Source: Janthinobacterium lividum PAMC 25724 (GTDB lineage Bacteria; Pseudomonadota; Gammaproteobacteria; Burkholderiales; Burkholderiaceae_D). Taken from it: a stretch of DNA of 64,000 bases. Made by a program: the position numbers and the translations under genes. This document shows positions 27,854-37,448 of this stretch, piece after piece (the stretch's first letter is position 1; every line of letters begins with the position of its first letter). The stretch is from positions 62,001 through 126,000 of the forward strand of contig AHHB01000040.1 in the NCBI GenBank assembly GCA_000242815.2, written 5' to 3'. Under the pieces are notes generated by a model. It did no database searches. It saw only the letters and a program-made list of their open reading frames with translations, and was not told where the DNA came from.

Positions 27854-28783
27854 TCAGGCGCGGTCGGCCACGCGCTCGCCCATGATGCCGGACGGACGCA
27901 GGGTCAGCACGATGATCAGCACGACGAAAGCAAAGATATCCTGGTAGTGGCTGCCGAGGAAACCACCGGTGAAATAGGCGATATAGCCGGCACCGAGGCT
28001 CTCGATGAGGCCCAGCAGGATGCCGCCCAGCATGGCGCCATAGATATTGCCGATGCCGCCCAGCACGGCCGCGCAAAAGGCTTTCAAGCCGGGGATGGCG
28101 CCCATGGAAAATTGAATGGATGCATAGTTGGCGCCCCACATCACACCTGCCACGGCCGCCAGCGCGGCGCCAATGGCAAAGGTGGCCACGATGACCTTGT
28201 CGGAATCGACGCCCATGAGGCCCGCCACGCGAGGGTTTTCCGCCGTGGCGCGCATGGCGCGGCCCATTTTTGTTTTTTCCACCAGCAACACCAATGCGCC
28301 CATCGACAGGGCAGCCAGGGCCAACAGCAGTACTTGCGTTTGCGAAATCACGGCGCCGCCCACATTGATAGGGTCGGTCGACAGCAATTGCGGGAAGGGC
28401 AAGGGATTACGCGTCCAGATCATCATGGCGAAGGTTTGCAGCAGGATGGAGACGCCGATGGCGGTAATCAGGGGGGCAAGGCGGGGAGCATTGCGCAGGC
28501 GGCGGTAGGCGACCCGCTCGATGATGATGTTGACCAGAATACAGGCGGGGATGGCGCCGAGGATGGCGGTGGCCAGTTTCAAGTAGCCGGGCCAGTCCGG
28601 CACATAAATGCCCAGCAGCTTGAGGATGCTCAAGCCCACCATGGCGCCTATCATGAGCACGTCGCCGTGGGCGAAGTTGATCAGGTTCAGAACGCCATAC
28701 ACCATCGTATAACCGAGAGCGATCAAGGCATACATGCTGCCCAGCACCAGGCCGTTAATGATTTGCTGGATGAATGTATCCAT
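27854..28783 (-). CDS. livH: Branched-chain amino acid ABC transporter permease LivH
   Basis: 309 residues with about eight helices. The N-terminus MDTFIQQIINGLVLGSMYAL and the segment GYTMVYGVLNLINFAHGDVLM are LivH hallmarks, and GGIGNIYGAMLGG matches the permease loop. It is the first gene of livH-livM-livG-livF. The usual binding protein livK is not adjacent. The upstream gap holds no such gene and ispH follows beyond it. Confidence 0.95.
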   Translation of the reverse strand: MDTFIQQIINGLVLGSMYALIALGYTMVYGVLNLINFAHGDVLMIGAMVGLSILKLLGIYVPDWPGYLKLATAILGAIPACILVNIIIERVAYRRLRNAPRLAPLITAIGVSILLQTFAMMIWTRNPLPFPQLLSTDPINVGGAVISQTQVLLLALAALSMGALVLLVEKTKMGRAMRATAENPRVAGLMGVDSDKVIVATFAIGAALAAVAGVMWGANYASIQFSMGAIPGLKAFCAAVLGGIGNIYGAMLGGILLGLIESLGAGYIAYFTGGFLGSHYQDIFAFVVLIIVLTLRPSGIMGERVADRA

Positions 28784-29084
28784 GGTCAGATTGCCCTATC
28801 AAATATGCATTTTTCGGGAACAACTTCCGCCAGAACATGTGAGGCTGATACAAAAACGGCACCGGAGGAACAATTCCCGCAGTGCCATCCTTGGACCGTT
28901 CTCACCAGCATGGTGCACGCACCCAAAACGGGCGCGACCTTACTGAGTCATAACGACAACATCTTCAAGCTTGAACCAATAATAACGATGTTTTGTGAAA
29001 ACTAAAATTGGAATAAATTATTCATTTCCAAATTAAATTTTGTTTTGAGGTGGCTCCTCATCGATACTCAATCGCCGCATGCCA
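28784..29084. other. Intergenic region between ispH and livH
   Basis: No gene. The ispH-proximal half (28960-29045) is strongly AT-rich and includes an imperfect dyad TTGGAA-n12-TTCCAA at 29007-29030. This is a plausible operator or promoter for livH, which reads away from it on the minus strand. The livH leader would be over 200 nt if transcription starts there. Confidence 0.4.
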
Positions 29085-30032
29085 TCAAGCGACGTCGCGC
29101 TTGATGCCGTCGAGGCCTTTCGGCATCGGGAAGGTGACCGCTTCCTGCACGCCATCGAGCGGGCGCACGCTCTTCACGCCGCACGCTTTCAAGCGCTCGA
29201 TGACGGCTTGCACCAGCACCTCGGGCGCCGAGGCACCGGCCGTCACCCCCACGCGCAGCTTGCCTTCCAGCCAGGCGGGATCAATCTGCGAGGCATTATC
29301 GACCATGTAGGCAGGCGTACCCATCTTCTCGGCCACTTCGCGCAGACGGTTCGAATTCGAGCTGTTCGGGCTGCCCACGACGATCACCACTTCCACTTGC
29401 GGGGCCATGAATTTCACGGCCTCCTGGCGGTTGGTGGTGGCGTAGCAGATGTCGCCCTTTTTCGGCTCGGCGATATTCGGATATTTCGCTTTCAAGGCCG
29501 CGATAATGTCGCTAGTGTCGTCAACTGACAACGTTGTTTGAGAAACATAGGCCAGGCTATCGGGATTGGCGACCTGCAAAGCGGCCACATCGTCGAGCGT
29601 TTCCACCAGATGCATGCCCATCTCGGCCTGGCCCATCGTGCCTTCCACCTCGGGATGGCCATCGTGGCCGATCATGATGATCTCGCGCCCTTCGCGGCGC
29701 ATCTTGCCCACTTCCATGTGCACCTTCGTGACCAGCGGGCAAGTCGCGTCAAAAATACTCAGGCCACGCGATTCCGCCTCGGCGCGCACGGCTTTCGAGA
29801 CGCCATGGGCGGAAAACACCAGCGTATTGCCAGCAGGCACGTCATCAAGATCATCAATAAAGATGGCGCCCTTGTTGCGCAAGTCTGCCACCACATAGGC
29901 GTTATGCACGATTTCATGGCGCACATAGATCGGTGCACCAAATTGCTGCAAGGCACGCTCGACGATTTCGATCGCCCGGTCGACACCAGCGCAAAAACCG
30001 CGAGGCTGGGCCAGTAACAGTTCTTTATCCAT
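29085..30032 (-). CDS. ispH: 4-hydroxy-3-methylbut-2-enyl diphosphate reductase
   Basis: 315 residues, full length. The last MEP-pathway enzyme, converting HMBPP to IPP and DMAPP with a 4Fe-4S cluster. The three cluster cysteines are C14 (RGFCAGV), C98 (FDATCPLV) and C196 ([11 protein letters not shown]). The substrate-contact residues H41 (VRHEIVHN), E127 region ([11 protein letters not shown]) and SSNSNRL are present. It follows fkpB by 12 bp on the same strand, the same pairing as fkpB-ispH in enterics. Confidence 0.97.
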   Translation of the reverse strand: MDKELLLAQPRGFCAGVDRAIEIVERALQQFGAPIYVRHEIVHNAYVVADLRNKGAIFIDDLDDVPAGNTLVFSAHGVSKAVRAEAESRGLSIFDATCPLVTKVHMEVGKMRREGREIIMIGHDGHPEVEGTMGQAEMGMHLVETLDDVAALQVANPDSLAYVSQTTLSVDDTSDIIAALKAKYPNIAEPKKGDICYATTNRQEAVKFMAPQVEVVIVVGSPNSSNSNRLREVAEKMGTPAYMVDNASQIDPAWLEGKLRVGVTAGASAPEVLVQAVIERLKACGVKSVRPLDGVQEAVTFPMPKGLDGIKRDVA

Positions 30033-30044
30033 CGCTATTCCTTT

Positions 30045-30500
30045 TTACAACACTGAAATGAGCTTGACTTCGAAGCGCAGTGGCTGACCGGCCAGCGGGT
30101 GATTAAAGTCGAACAGGGCCGAGTCCGCGCGCATTTCGCGCAGCACGCCGGCAAAGCGGCCGCCGCCCGGTGCGGCGAAGTCGACCAGGTCGCCAATCTT
30201 GTAGTCGGCCCCGGGTACCGAGTTTTCGTCGAGGGTCGCGCGCGAAACAGACTGCACCAGCTCGGGGTTGCGCTCGCCAAAGCCTTCGCTGGCGCTCAGC
30301 TCAAACGTCTGGTGCGTACCTTCAGGCAAGCCCAACAGGCGCTGCTCGAGGAATGGCGCCAACTGGCCCTGCCCCAGCATCAAGGTCGCAGGATTTGCGC
30401 TAAAAGTAGTGACAATATCAGTACCGTCAACAGTAGCAAGACGATAATGCAGGGTGAGGTAAGCCGCTTCGGTGACGATTGCTGGTTGCTCGTTGGACAT
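30045..30500 (-). CDS. fkpB: FKBP-type peptidyl-prolyl isomerase (SlpA/FkpB)
   Basis: 151 residues. It catalyses cis-trans isomerisation of proline peptide bonds in the cytoplasm. The FKBP fold core is seen in [19 protein letters not shown] and [22 protein letters not shown]. The insert-in-flap part follows in [20 protein letters not shown], and the closing [19 protein letters not shown] is the SlpA/SlyD signature. No His-rich tail as in SlyD, which supports FkpB. Directly upstream of ispH. Divergent from radC. Confidence 0.93.
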   Translation of the reverse strand: MSNEQPAIVTEAAYLTLHYRLATVDGTDIVTTFSANPATLMLGQGQLAPFLEQRLLGLPEGTHQTFELSASEGFGERNPELVQSVSRATLDENSVPGADYKIGDLVDFAAPGGGRFAGVLREMRADSALFDFNHPLAGQPLRFEVKLISVL

Positions 30501-30621
30501 AGTGAGTTTTCAAGTAGCTGATGCAAAGCGATATTGTAAGCCACACTGGCCGCGCCTGCCCCATGGCTTCGTCAAAGAAGGCCATGGGGCGCTCAGCGCC
30601 GGCGGCAAACAGGAGAACAGC

Positions 30622-31296
30622 ATGGGTATCAAGGACTGGCCGGCCAGCGAGCGGCCACGCGAACGTTTGATCGAGGATGGCGCGCAGTCGCTGTCGGATG
30701 CGGAATTACTGGCCGTGTTCCTGCGCACCGGGGTGCGCGGCAAAAGCGCCGTAGAACTGGCGCGCGACACCGTGGAGCACTTCGGTTCCCTGCGCGGCCT
30801 GTTTGCTGCCAGCCTCGTGAGTTTTTCCGCCGTGCATGGCATGGGCAGCGCCAAGTTCGCCCAGTTGCAGGCGGTCATGGAACTGGCGCGGCGCGCCATC
30901 ATCGAGGATTTACAGACGGGCCAAGCCCTCAGTTCGCCGCACGCCGTCAAAGACTATTTGCGCCTGACCCTGGGCAACCTGGCGCATGAAGCGTTCCATG
31001 TGTTGTTTTTGGACGTCAAGAACCGCCTGATCACGAGCCGCGAAATGTTTCGCGGCACTCTCACCCACACCAGTGTGTATCCGCGCGAAGTGGTCAAGCA
31101 GGCGCTGCTGCACAACGCGGCCAGCGTCATGCTGGCCCACAACCACCCGTCCGGCACGCCGGAGCCGAGCGAGTCGGATTTACTGCTGACGCGCGCGCTG
31201 GTGCAAGCCTTGTCGCTGGTGGACGTGCGCGTCCTCGACCACTTCGTCGTCGCCGGGCGACAAGTGCATTCGTTTGCGGAACACGGCCAGATCTAA
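30622..31296 (+). CDS. radC: RadC/JAB-domain protein
   Basis: 224 residues from the ATG at 30622, which has CAGGAG 8 bp upstream. N-terminal helix-hairpin-helix region ([40 protein letters not shown]) and a C-terminal JAB/MPN domain with the metalloprotease-type motif [16 protein letters not shown], keeping HxH and the distal Asp. Historically linked to DNA repair, but its biochemical role is unsettled. It stands alone here rather than in a mobile element, as in its common position near rpmB-rpmG and coaBC/dut. Confidence 0.95.
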   Translation: MGIKDWPASERPRERLIEDGAQSLSDAELLAVFLRTGVRGKSAVELARDTVEHFGSLRGLFAASLVSFSAVHGMGSAKFAQLQAVMELARRAIIEDLQTGQALSSPHAVKDYLRLTLGNLAHEAFHVLFLDVKNRLITSREMFRGTLTHTSVYPREVVKQALLHNAASVMLAHNHPSGTPEPSESDLLLTRALVQALSLVDVRVLDHFVVAGRQVHSFAEHGQI

Positions 31297-31487
31297 GTAA
31301 GCGCGCAGGCCAGCACCACCGTGGTCGCAGTTAACCATGTGTAAACAAGGACATACGTGACAGCGCCGAGACGCTTATCTAACAGCAAACAGCGCTGTTT
31401 ACCAGTGCTTTTCCCGATGGGAAAGGGGAAAAACCAAATTGTTAAATTTATTCACCAACATATGACACAATTGTTTTTCGCAAGTCA

Positions 31488-31516
31488 TTGATAAATCTGC
31501 CTATTTTAGATATACT
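31488..31516 (+). promoter_or_regulatory. Promoter of rpmB-rpmG
   Basis: -35 TTGATA (31488-31493), 17-bp AT-rich spacer, -10 TATACT (31511-31516). The start near 31523 gives a leader of about 33 nt with AAGGAG before the rpmB ATG. Confidence 0.75.
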
Positions 31517-31555
31517 CTCGTTTTTCCAATTTGGAATATCTTTAAGGAGTGCGCC

Positions 31556-31792
31556 ATGGCACGTGTTTGCCAAGTCACTGGGAAGAAGCCGATGGTCGGC
31601 AACAATGTTTCCCATGCAAACAACAAAACCAAACGTCGTTTTTTGCCTAACTTGCAGAATCGTCGTATTTTTGTTGAATCTGAAAACCGCTGGGTCTCCC
31701 TGCGTTTGTCCAACGCCGGTCTGCGCGTCATCGATAAAGTCGGCATCGACGCCGTATTGGTCGATATGCGCGCTCGTGGCGAAAAAGTCTAA
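31556..31792 (+). CDS. rpmB: 50S ribosomal protein L28
   Basis: 78 residues, the standard length. [20 protein letters not shown] is the L28 signature, followed by the basic [17 protein letters not shown] segment that contacts 23S rRNA. AAGGAG precedes the start. It has only one of the paired CxxC zinc motifs (a single Cys at 5), so it is the zinc-independent form. rpmG follows 22 bp later. Confidence 0.98.
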   Translation: MARVCQVTGKKPMVGNNVSHANNKTKRRFLPNLQNRRIFVESENRWVSLRLSNAGLRVIDKVGIDAVLVDMRARGEKV

Positions 31793-31814
31793 TTAGCAGA
31801 ATAAGGGAGCTATC

Positions 31815-31982
31815 ATGGCAAAATCAGGCCGCGACAAAATCAAGTTAGAATCGACCGCCGGTACGGGTCACTTCTACACGACCACCAAAAACAAGCGTAC
31901 GACGCCAGCGAAAATGGAGATCATGAAATTTGATCCTAAAGCACGCAAGCACGTAACGTACAAAGAAACCAAAATCAAGTAA
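31815..31982 (+). CDS. rpmG: 50S ribosomal protein L33
   Basis: 55 residues starting [20 protein letters not shown] and ending YKETKIK. A typical L33 without the zinc CxxC pairs, so it is the C-minus form, as expected beside a zinc-free L28. GGGAGC lies 6 bp upstream of the ATG. Second gene of rpmB-rpmG, followed at once by a terminator. Confidence 0.98.
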   Translation: MAKSGRDKIKLESTAGTGHFYTTTKNKRTTPAKMEIMKFDPKARKHVTYKETKIK

Positions 31983-32007
31983 TTGATATTGTGTTCTGCA
32001 GAAAGAG

Positions 32008-32031
32008 CCGCTCCGATGAGCGGTTTTTTTT
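32008..32031 (+). terminator. Terminator of rpmB-rpmG
   Basis: CCGCTC-CGAT-GAGCGG stem followed by eight T's, 25 bp after the rpmG stop. Confidence 0.92.
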
Positions 32032-32072
32032 CGCCCGGATTTCGGGCCGGCGGCTGCACACTTTGCCTGGAT

Positions 32073-32101
32073 AAAAAAAAGGCCCTGGAATCGAGGGCCT
32101 T
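32073..32101 (-). terminator. Terminator of the desaturase gene
   Basis: AGGCCCT/AGGGCCT stem with a T8 tract on the minus strand (A's at 32073-32080), 21 bp behind the stop of the desaturase gene. Confidence 0.9.
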
Positions 32102-32121
32102 GATATGGCGTAACAGGCTAA

Positions 32122-33330
32122 TCAGGCATAGCTGCGCAGGCGCAAGGAAAACTCTTGCAGCGATTGGATACCCGACGCTTCGGCACGTGCGCACCAATCT
32201 TGCAGCTTTTGCAGCAATTGCTCACGCGTAAAGTGCGAACGCTCCCAGATCGCGCCCAGCTCCACACGCATCTGGTGCATGGTTTCCAGCGCCTTGCTAT
32301 GCTGAAACAATTCCGACAGCTGTGCGTGATGCGCATCGGCCAGCTTGCCCGGTTCGCGCTGCATCAGCTTGCGCGACGATTTCAGGAAGCGCTTTTCCAG
32401 TTCGGCCTTGTGTTTCAGGTGTTCCAGCTCTTCCTTCCATGCATGCTTGATCGATTTCGCATACTTGGCCATCACGTCATAGCGGTTGGCGATGACCGAT
32501 TGCAAGGTCTCGAAGTCTGCTTCCAGCTTGCCGTGCGAGAACTTCGGTTCCGGCGCCAGCTTTTTCACCTTCGCCAGGCCGAGCATTTCGAGTGCGCGGA
32601 TATAGGCCCAGCCGATATCGATTTCATACCACTTCGACGACAGCTTGGCCGACGTAGCATAGGTATGGTGGTTGTTGTGCAACTCTTCGCCACCGATCAG
32701 GATGCCAAATGGAATGATGTTGGTGGCCGCGTCGGCGCAATCGTAGTTGCGGTAGCCCCAATAATGGCCGATGCCGTTGATGATGCCCGCTGCCGTGATA
32801 GGTATCCACATCATTTGCACGGCCCACACAGAAATGCCGATCACGCCGAACAACACGAAATTGATAAGCAACAGCGCTACCACGCCCAACCAGCTGTATT
32901 TCGTGTAGAGGTTGCGTTCGATCCAGTCCGTCGGCGTGCCGTGACCATACTTGGCCATGGTTTCCATGTTCTTCGATTCAGCGCGGTACAGCTCGGCGCC
33001 TTCCCAGAACACTTTCTTGATGCCGCGCGTCACGGGGCTGTGCGGATCTTCTTCCGTGTCGCACTTGGCATGGTGCTTGCGGTGGATGGCCGCCCATTCC
33101 TTGGTGACCTGACCGGTCGTCAACCACAGCCAGAAACGGAAGAAGTGGCTGGGAATAGCGTGCAATTCCAGCGCCCGGTGGGCCTGGTGGCGGTGCAGGT
33201 AAATCGTCACGCTGGCGATGGTGATGTGCGTAACGACCATGGTGTACAGGAAAACTTGCCATGCGGACAAATCGGTAATGCCAGTTGCCATGAACTGTAA
33301 AACGTCGTGTAAAACGGAACTCAATGTCAT
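32122..33330 (-). CDS. Membrane fatty-acid (acyl-CoA) desaturase
   Basis: 402 residues. A di-iron membrane desaturase that introduces a cis double bond into acyl chains, adjusting membrane fluidity. Three histidine boxes are present: HRHQAHR (about 45-51), HRKHH (about 83-87) and HNNHH (about 219-223). Membrane helices lie around 20-40 and 135-190. The C-terminal 160 residues are charged helix with no known motif, unusually long for the family. The start at 33330 (MTLSSVLHDV) has GGAG 9 bp upstream. A 10-residue longer version from 33357 lacks one. Transcribed convergently with rpmB-rpmG. Confidence 0.92.
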   Translation of the reverse strand: MTLSSVLHDVLQFMATGITDLSAWQVFLYTMVVTHITIASVTIYLHRHQAHRALELHAIPSHFFRFWLWLTTGQVTKEWAAIHRKHHAKCDTEEDPHSPVTRGIKKVFWEGAELYRAESKNMETMAKYGHGTPTDWIERNLYTKYSWLGVVALLLINFVLFGVIGISVWAVQMMWIPITAAGIINGIGHYWGYRNYDCADAATNIIPFGILIGGEELHNNHHTYATSAKLSSKWYEIDIGWAYIRALEMLGLAKVKKLAPEPKFSHGKLEADFETLQSVIANRYDVMAKYAKSIKHAWKEELEHLKHKAELEKRFLKSSRKLMQREPGKLADAHHAQLSELFQHSKALETMHQMRVELGAIWERSHFTREQLLQKLQDWCARAEASGIQSLQEFSLRLRSYA

Positions 33331-33462
33331 TACTACTACTCCAAGTGGACAGGGCATGCGCTCGGTCGCTCCAGTGACTCCGGAGGTCCGGCAGCGTTAA
33401 TTTTAGGCGTGATTGTACGCCCTAATGGGAACTATCAGGCAAATCGAAGGCAGACAGCAAGG

Positions 33463-34821
33463 TCAGGGCTGGGCGCCGGATGACGCAGACTCACCGCCTG
33501 CCGCGCCCGTGAGCGGGACAGGAGGCGTACCAACAATACGCAATTCGCGTTGCGGAAACGGCACAGTGACCTTATGTTCCTGCAAGGTGCGCCAAATGGC
33601 GCGATTCACATTCGACTTCACGCCGCCCGTGCCGTTTTCCGGATCCGCGATCCAGAAGCCAATTTGCACATCGAGACCGTCGGCACCGAAACGCACGAGA
33701 GTGGCCGATGGCGGATTGCTTTGCGACACACGCGGCACCTTGGCAGTGGCCGCTTCCAGCAAAGGGAAGATGACATCAAGATCGGTTTCATAGCCCAGCG
33801 ACACGGCCGTCGACAGCCAAACCATGCGGTTGCTCAGCGACATGTTCTGCACGCCGCCGGAAATTAGCATTTCATTGGGCACGATCGATTCCACGCCATC
33901 ACCACCTAGCAAGACAGTATAGCGCGTATTGATCTGCGTCACCTTGCCCGTAAATTGACCGACTGTGATCATGTCGCCGATGGTCAGACTGCGGTCGAGC
34001 AAGATGATGAAACCGGACACAAAGTTCGCGGCGATCTTTTGCAAGCCAAAACCCAGCGCCACGCCAAAGGCGCCACCAAACACCGACAGCACCGTCAAGT
34101 CGATGCCCACCAGCGACAAGCTGACCAGCACGGAAACGAGGATCAGCACGGCGCGCCCCATGCGCGACAGCACCACGCGCAAGGAAGTGTGCAGGCCCTG
34201 CATTTTCATCAGGTGCTCGTCGAGCGAAGTGCCAGCCCACATGGCCAGCACCAGCAGCACGGCCACCGAAATAGCGGCTTGCAAGATGGCAGCCACGGAT
34301 ACCTTGTTGCGTCCCAGCGGCACGAAAATGCTTTCCAGGAACGCATGCAGATCGGGCCACAGGCCGGTGATATACAGGGCCATGCCGGCCCACACCACCA
34401 CGGTAAATACCTTTTCCAGCAACAACATGGTGGGGCTGATATCGCCATGATGGGCAAAAATGCGGCGCAGCACATAAAAACCGAGACGCACCAGCGCCAT
34501 CGATGTACACAGGGGAATGGCGATACTGAGCAGATTCACCGACTGGAACTTGGCCAGGAAATGTTGCGCGATGCCCAGCAACATGGCCGCCAGCAAAGGC
34601 GTCAGGATGCGAATGAAACTGTCCGTGCGCTGCAAGGTTTCCGGCGTAGACGGGACGGCAGCCGCTTGCGCCCGCTGGTGCAGGAATGCGCGCAATTGCC
34701 GCACCAGCAACCAGCTCAGTGCCAGGCAAGCGACGATGAGCAAGGCCTGCCACAAGATGGCTGGCTGACGGAAATCGTTGACAAAATCAGTGATCAGGTT
34801 GAGCAGCGGGGTTTCATTCAT
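33463..34821 (-). CDS. MscS-family mechanosensitive channel
   Basis: 452 residues. A safety valve that releases solutes on osmotic downshock. About six helices (ILWQALLIVACLALSWLL first) precede the pore helix region FGGAFGVALGFGLQKIAANF, rich in Gly and Ala as in MscS TM3. The beta domain follows with IGDMITVGQFTGKVTQINTRY and VPNEMLISGGVQN. The start MNETPLLN at 34821 is used. The longer in-frame reading reaches over the intergenic region. The C-terminal tail is Gly/Ser-rich. The cognate neighbour is an RNA methyltransferase, with no obvious functional link. Confidence 0.9.
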   Translation of the reverse strand: MNETPLLNLITDFVNDFRQPAILWQALLIVACLALSWLLVRQLRAFLHQRAQAAAVPSTPETLQRTDSFIRILTPLLAAMLLGIAQHFLAKFQSVNLLSIAIPLCTSMALVRLGFYVLRRIFAHHGDISPTMLLLEKVFTVVVWAGMALYITGLWPDLHAFLESIFVPLGRNKVSVAAILQAAISVAVLLVLAMWAGTSLDEHLMKMQGLHTSLRVVLSRMGRAVLILVSVLVSLSLVGIDLTVLSVFGGAFGVALGFGLQKIAANFVSGFIILLDRSLTIGDMITVGQFTGKVTQINTRYTVLLGGDGVESIVPNEMLISGGVQNMSLSNRMVWLSTAVSLGYETDLDVIFPLLEAATAKVPRVSQSNPPSATLVRFGADGLDVQIGFWIADPENGTGGVKSNVNRAIWRTLQEHKVTVPFPQRELRIVGTPPVPLTGAAGGESASSGAQP

Positions 34822-34905
34822 GGCGCAGGAGATCCGGAAGGGGAACACAGAAGTGGTACGGATGGGCATAGAACCCATGCCGCCAGGCGGGCTGACGGCA
34901 TTGAA

Positions 34906-34932
34906 GCGGCCACTGCAGGGTGCAGCGGCCGC
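34906..34932 (-). terminator. GC-rich hairpin behind the RsmB-like gene
   Basis: GCGGCCACTGCA and TGCAGCGGCCGC pair with one mismatch around a short loop, 12 bp after the stop on the minus strand. The T tract is weak, so it may be an inefficient terminator. Confidence 0.45.
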
Positions 34933-34943
34933 CCGTGACAAGC

Positions 34944-36263
34944 TTACTCGGCTTGCTCAGCATCAACGTCGTCGGCCGGCTTTTCATCGGCGTAGACTTT
35001 TTTCGGCATGACTTTGCGCTCGAACACGGCGGCGAAGAAGCCGTCGGTCTGGTGCAGATGTGGCAACAATTTCAGGTAGTCGCCCATTTCCAGTTCGATC
35101 TTCTGTTCAGCCAGTACCTTGCTCATCGGCACCAGGGTGAAGTCCGGATGGGCGGCCAGGAATTGCTCGGCGATAAAATCGTTTTCTTCGTTCAGGAAGC
35201 TGCAGGTGGCGTACACCAGGCGGCCGCCGCCCTTGACCAGGCGCGCCGCGCCGGCCAGGATGGCTGCCTGCTTGGCTTGCAGTTCGACGATGGAGTTCGG
35301 CTGCTGGCGCCATTTCACGTCAGGATTGCGACGCAGGGTGCCCAAGCCACTGCACGGGGCATCGACCAGCACGCGGTCGATCTTGCCCGCCAGGCGCTTG
35401 ATCTTGGCATCGCGCTCATGCGCGATCTGCACCGGATGCACGTTCGACAGGCCGCTGCGGGCCATGCGCGGCTTCAGCTTGGCCAAGCGCTTTTCCGACA
35501 CGTCGAACGCATACAAACGACCCGTATTGCGCATCAGCGCACCCAGCGCCAGGGTCTTGCCGCCCGCGCCGGCACAGAAATCGACCACCATCTCGCCGCG
35601 CTTGGCGCCGACGATCTGCGACAGGATCTGGCTGCCTTCATCTTGCACTTCGATCGCGCCGCTTTGGAACAATGGCATGTTTTGCAGCGAAGGCTTCTTG
35701 ATCACGCGCAAACCCAGCGGCGCATATGGCGTTGGCGTGCTGAGGATAGGTGCTTCGGCCAGCGCCAGCATCACGTCCTCGCGCGTCGCCTTGAGCGAGT
35801 TGACGCGCAAGTCCAGCGGCGCCGGTGCGTTCAGTGCATCGGCCAGCTTCATGGTTTCCGCTTCGCCGAACTGGGCGATCAGCTTGTCGAACAGCCAGGT
35901 CGGCATGTTGGCACGCATGTTCGACGGCATCAGGCTACGGTCGATCTGCGTAATGCGTTCCAGCCATTCGACTTCTTCTTCCGTCAGGCCGCCCAAGGAG
36001 TCGGCGCCCACCGCTTCGGCCAGGCCGAGGATGGTCAGGCGGCGCATGGTCGGGCCACTGCCCGCTTCGGCGAAATCGGTAAAGAACGATTTGTTGCGCA
36101 GGACGGCATAAATGCCTTCGGCGATGGCGCCGCGTTCGCGCGAACCGAGGCGCGGATGGTCACGGAAATAGCGCGACAGGGTGGTGTCGGCCGGGGCCGT
36201 GAAACGTAAAATTTCGCGCAATACTTCTTCAGCATTGGCGAGTATCGCTGGTGGCAATCTCAT
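34944..36263 (-). CDS. RsmB/NOP2-type SAM-dependent RNA cytosine methyltransferase
   Basis: 439 residues. Members methylate C5 of cytosine in rRNA. The N-terminal helical domain (1-150) resembles NusB-like RsmB modules. The Rossmann part has the SAM motif VDFCAGAGGKTLALGAL. The two catalytic cysteines are in VDAPCSGLGTLRRNPD and VYATCSFLNEEN. The acidic C-terminal tail (about 420-439) is Asp/Glu/Ala-rich. RsmB is the likely orthologue but RsmF or a paralogue cannot be excluded by eye. purN lies 22 bp upstream on the same strand in reverse order (RsmB-like gene first). Confidence 0.92.
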   Translation of the reverse strand: MRLPPAILANAEEVLREILRFTAPADTTLSRYFRDHPRLGSRERGAIAEGIYAVLRNKSFFTDFAEAGSGPTMRRLTILGLAEAVGADSLGGLTEEEVEWLERITQIDRSLMPSNMRANMPTWLFDKLIAQFGEAETMKLADALNAPAPLDLRVNSLKATREDVMLALAEAPILSTPTPYAPLGLRVIKKPSLQNMPLFQSGAIEVQDEGSQILSQIVGAKRGEMVVDFCAGAGGKTLALGALMRNTGRLYAFDVSEKRLAKLKPRMARSGLSNVHPVQIAHERDAKIKRLAGKIDRVLVDAPCSGLGTLRRNPDVKWRQQPNSIVELQAKQAAILAGAARLVKGGGRLVYATCSFLNEENDFIAEQFLAAHPDFTLVPMSKVLAEQKIELEMGDYLKLLPHLHQTDGFFAAVFERKVMPKKVYADEKPADDVDAEQAE

Positions 36264-36284
36264 TGTTATTTTTCCTGTAATATT

Positions 36285-36893
36285 TTATTGAGGGCCCACG
36301 CGGACCTGGCCATGCTCGACTGACAGTTTATCGTCAATGAACAGGCGAATGGCGCGCGGGTAAAGCAAATGTTCCTGTACCAGCACGCGCGCCGATAAGC
36401 TGTCTTCTGTGTCGTCTGGCAAGACTGGCACCACCGCGCTCGCCACGGCCGGGCCGTGATCGAGCTCGGCAGTCACGAAATGCACGGTCGCGCCGTGTTC
36501 CGTCACGCCCGCCTCGAGCGCCTGGCGGTGCGTCGCCATGCCCGGGAACAGCGGCAGCAGCGACGGGTGGATATTGAGCATGCGCCCCGCATAATGCTCG
36601 ACGAAAGGCGGCGTCAGGATGCGCATGAAACCGGCCAGCACGACCAGGTCGGGGGAGTAGCCGTCGATCACGGCTTGCAGCGCCGCATCGAACTGCTCGC
36701 GGCTGGCATAATCCTTGTTGGCAACGACTGCCGTCGCTATCCCATGTTCTGCGGCAAAAACCAGTCCCTCGGCGTCGGCCCGGTTACTGATGACGGCGAC
36801 AATACGCGCTGGCCATTGCTCGGCTTGCGCCGCGCGGACGACCGCTTGCATGTTGCTGCCGCGTCCAGAAATGAGGATAACGATATTTTTCAT
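36285..36893 (-). CDS. purN: Phosphoribosylglycinamide formyltransferase
   Basis: 202 residues. It transfers a formyl group from 10-formyl-THF to GAR in purine synthesis. The start MKNIVILISGRGSNMQAVVR is classic PurN and favours 36893 over the ATG three codons earlier. Catalytic N, H and D residues lie in RMLNIHPSLLPLFPG (N and H), and the Asp in TAELDHGPAVASAVVPV. On the minus strand it lies downstream of the barstar-like gene and just behind the RsmB-like gene start. Confidence 0.96.
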   Translation of the reverse strand: MKNIVILISGRGSNMQAVVRAAQAEQWPARIVAVISNRADAEGLVFAAEHGIATAVVANKDYASREQFDAALQAVIDGYSPDLVVLAGFMRILTPPFVEHYAGRMLNIHPSLLPLFPGMATHRQALEAGVTEHGATVHFVTAELDHGPAVASAVVPVLPDDTEDSLSARVLVQEHLLYPRAIRLFIDDKLSVEHGQVRVGPQ

Positions 36894-37049
36894 AGCGCGC
36901 ATTGTACCTGCTATGGCGATGCGAATCTAGAAAGGCCGGTATTATTGTTGCGCCGCAACATAGGCGCCGGCGCGCCTCAGCCGACTGGCATGGCCGACTG
37001 TCATCTGCGCGAGAGGCTAGTTTTAGAGCGTCACAGCAAGAGTAAGTAT

Positions 37050-37448
37050 TTACTCGAACGAATAGAAGACGCGGAACGGAACTTTCTTCTCGGCCCAGTA
37101 GTCGGCCGCGTCGCGGAACACGTCGAGCAGGATCTCGCGCGCTTCCTTATCAAATTTTTGCGTATTTGGCAATTGCTCAAGCACCACCAGAAAGCCCGTT
37201 TGCGTGCCTGCCTTGTGCATGGTGTCCGTCAGGCACAGGCGCAGGGCATCAAAATTCTTCGCCAGGTTTTTCGGAAACAGGAATGCTTCTGCAATCATGC
37301 CGATGACTTGTTGTTTGGTCTGCCCAGCGTTGCAATGCGCATATAAAAAGTGCTGCCCGAGACGGATAGCCTCGTCTTGTAACTCGGTCACGCGAAAGGC
37401 GCGGATGGACTGGACAAGGTTGGGCGGCACGGTTAGTAACAAACTCAT
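37050..37448 (-). CDS. Barstar-family protein
   Basis: 132 residues. The second half fits the barstar fold: IAEAFLFPKNLAKNFDALRL (the helix-loop that inserts in the barnase active site, here with NFDAL as in the family), CLTDTMHK, then GFLVVLEQLPNTQKFDKEAR and an amphipathic helix LLDVFRDAADYWAEKKVPF with a closing strand. Barstar proteins inhibit barnase-type ribonucleases, but no barnase or other RNase-like gene is adjacent, so the partner is unknown. The N-terminal 45 residues (VPPNLVQSIRAFRVTELQDE) are an extension not in classic barstar. A good ribosome binding site is not obvious. Confidence 0.75.
   Translation of the reverse strand: MSLLLTVPPNLVQSIRAFRVTELQDEAIRLGQHFLYAHCNAGQTKQQVIGMIAEAFLFPKNLAKNFDALRLCLTDTMHKAGTQTGFLVVLEQLPNTQKFDKEAREILLDVFRDAADYWAEKKVPFRVFYSFE

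Noticed and set aside
31387..31400. 14-bp perfect palindrome AAACAGCGCTGTTT upstream of rpmB
   Set aside because: It lies about 100 bp upstream of the rpmB promoter and has no visible companion. It may be chance or a protein site, but cannot be supported.
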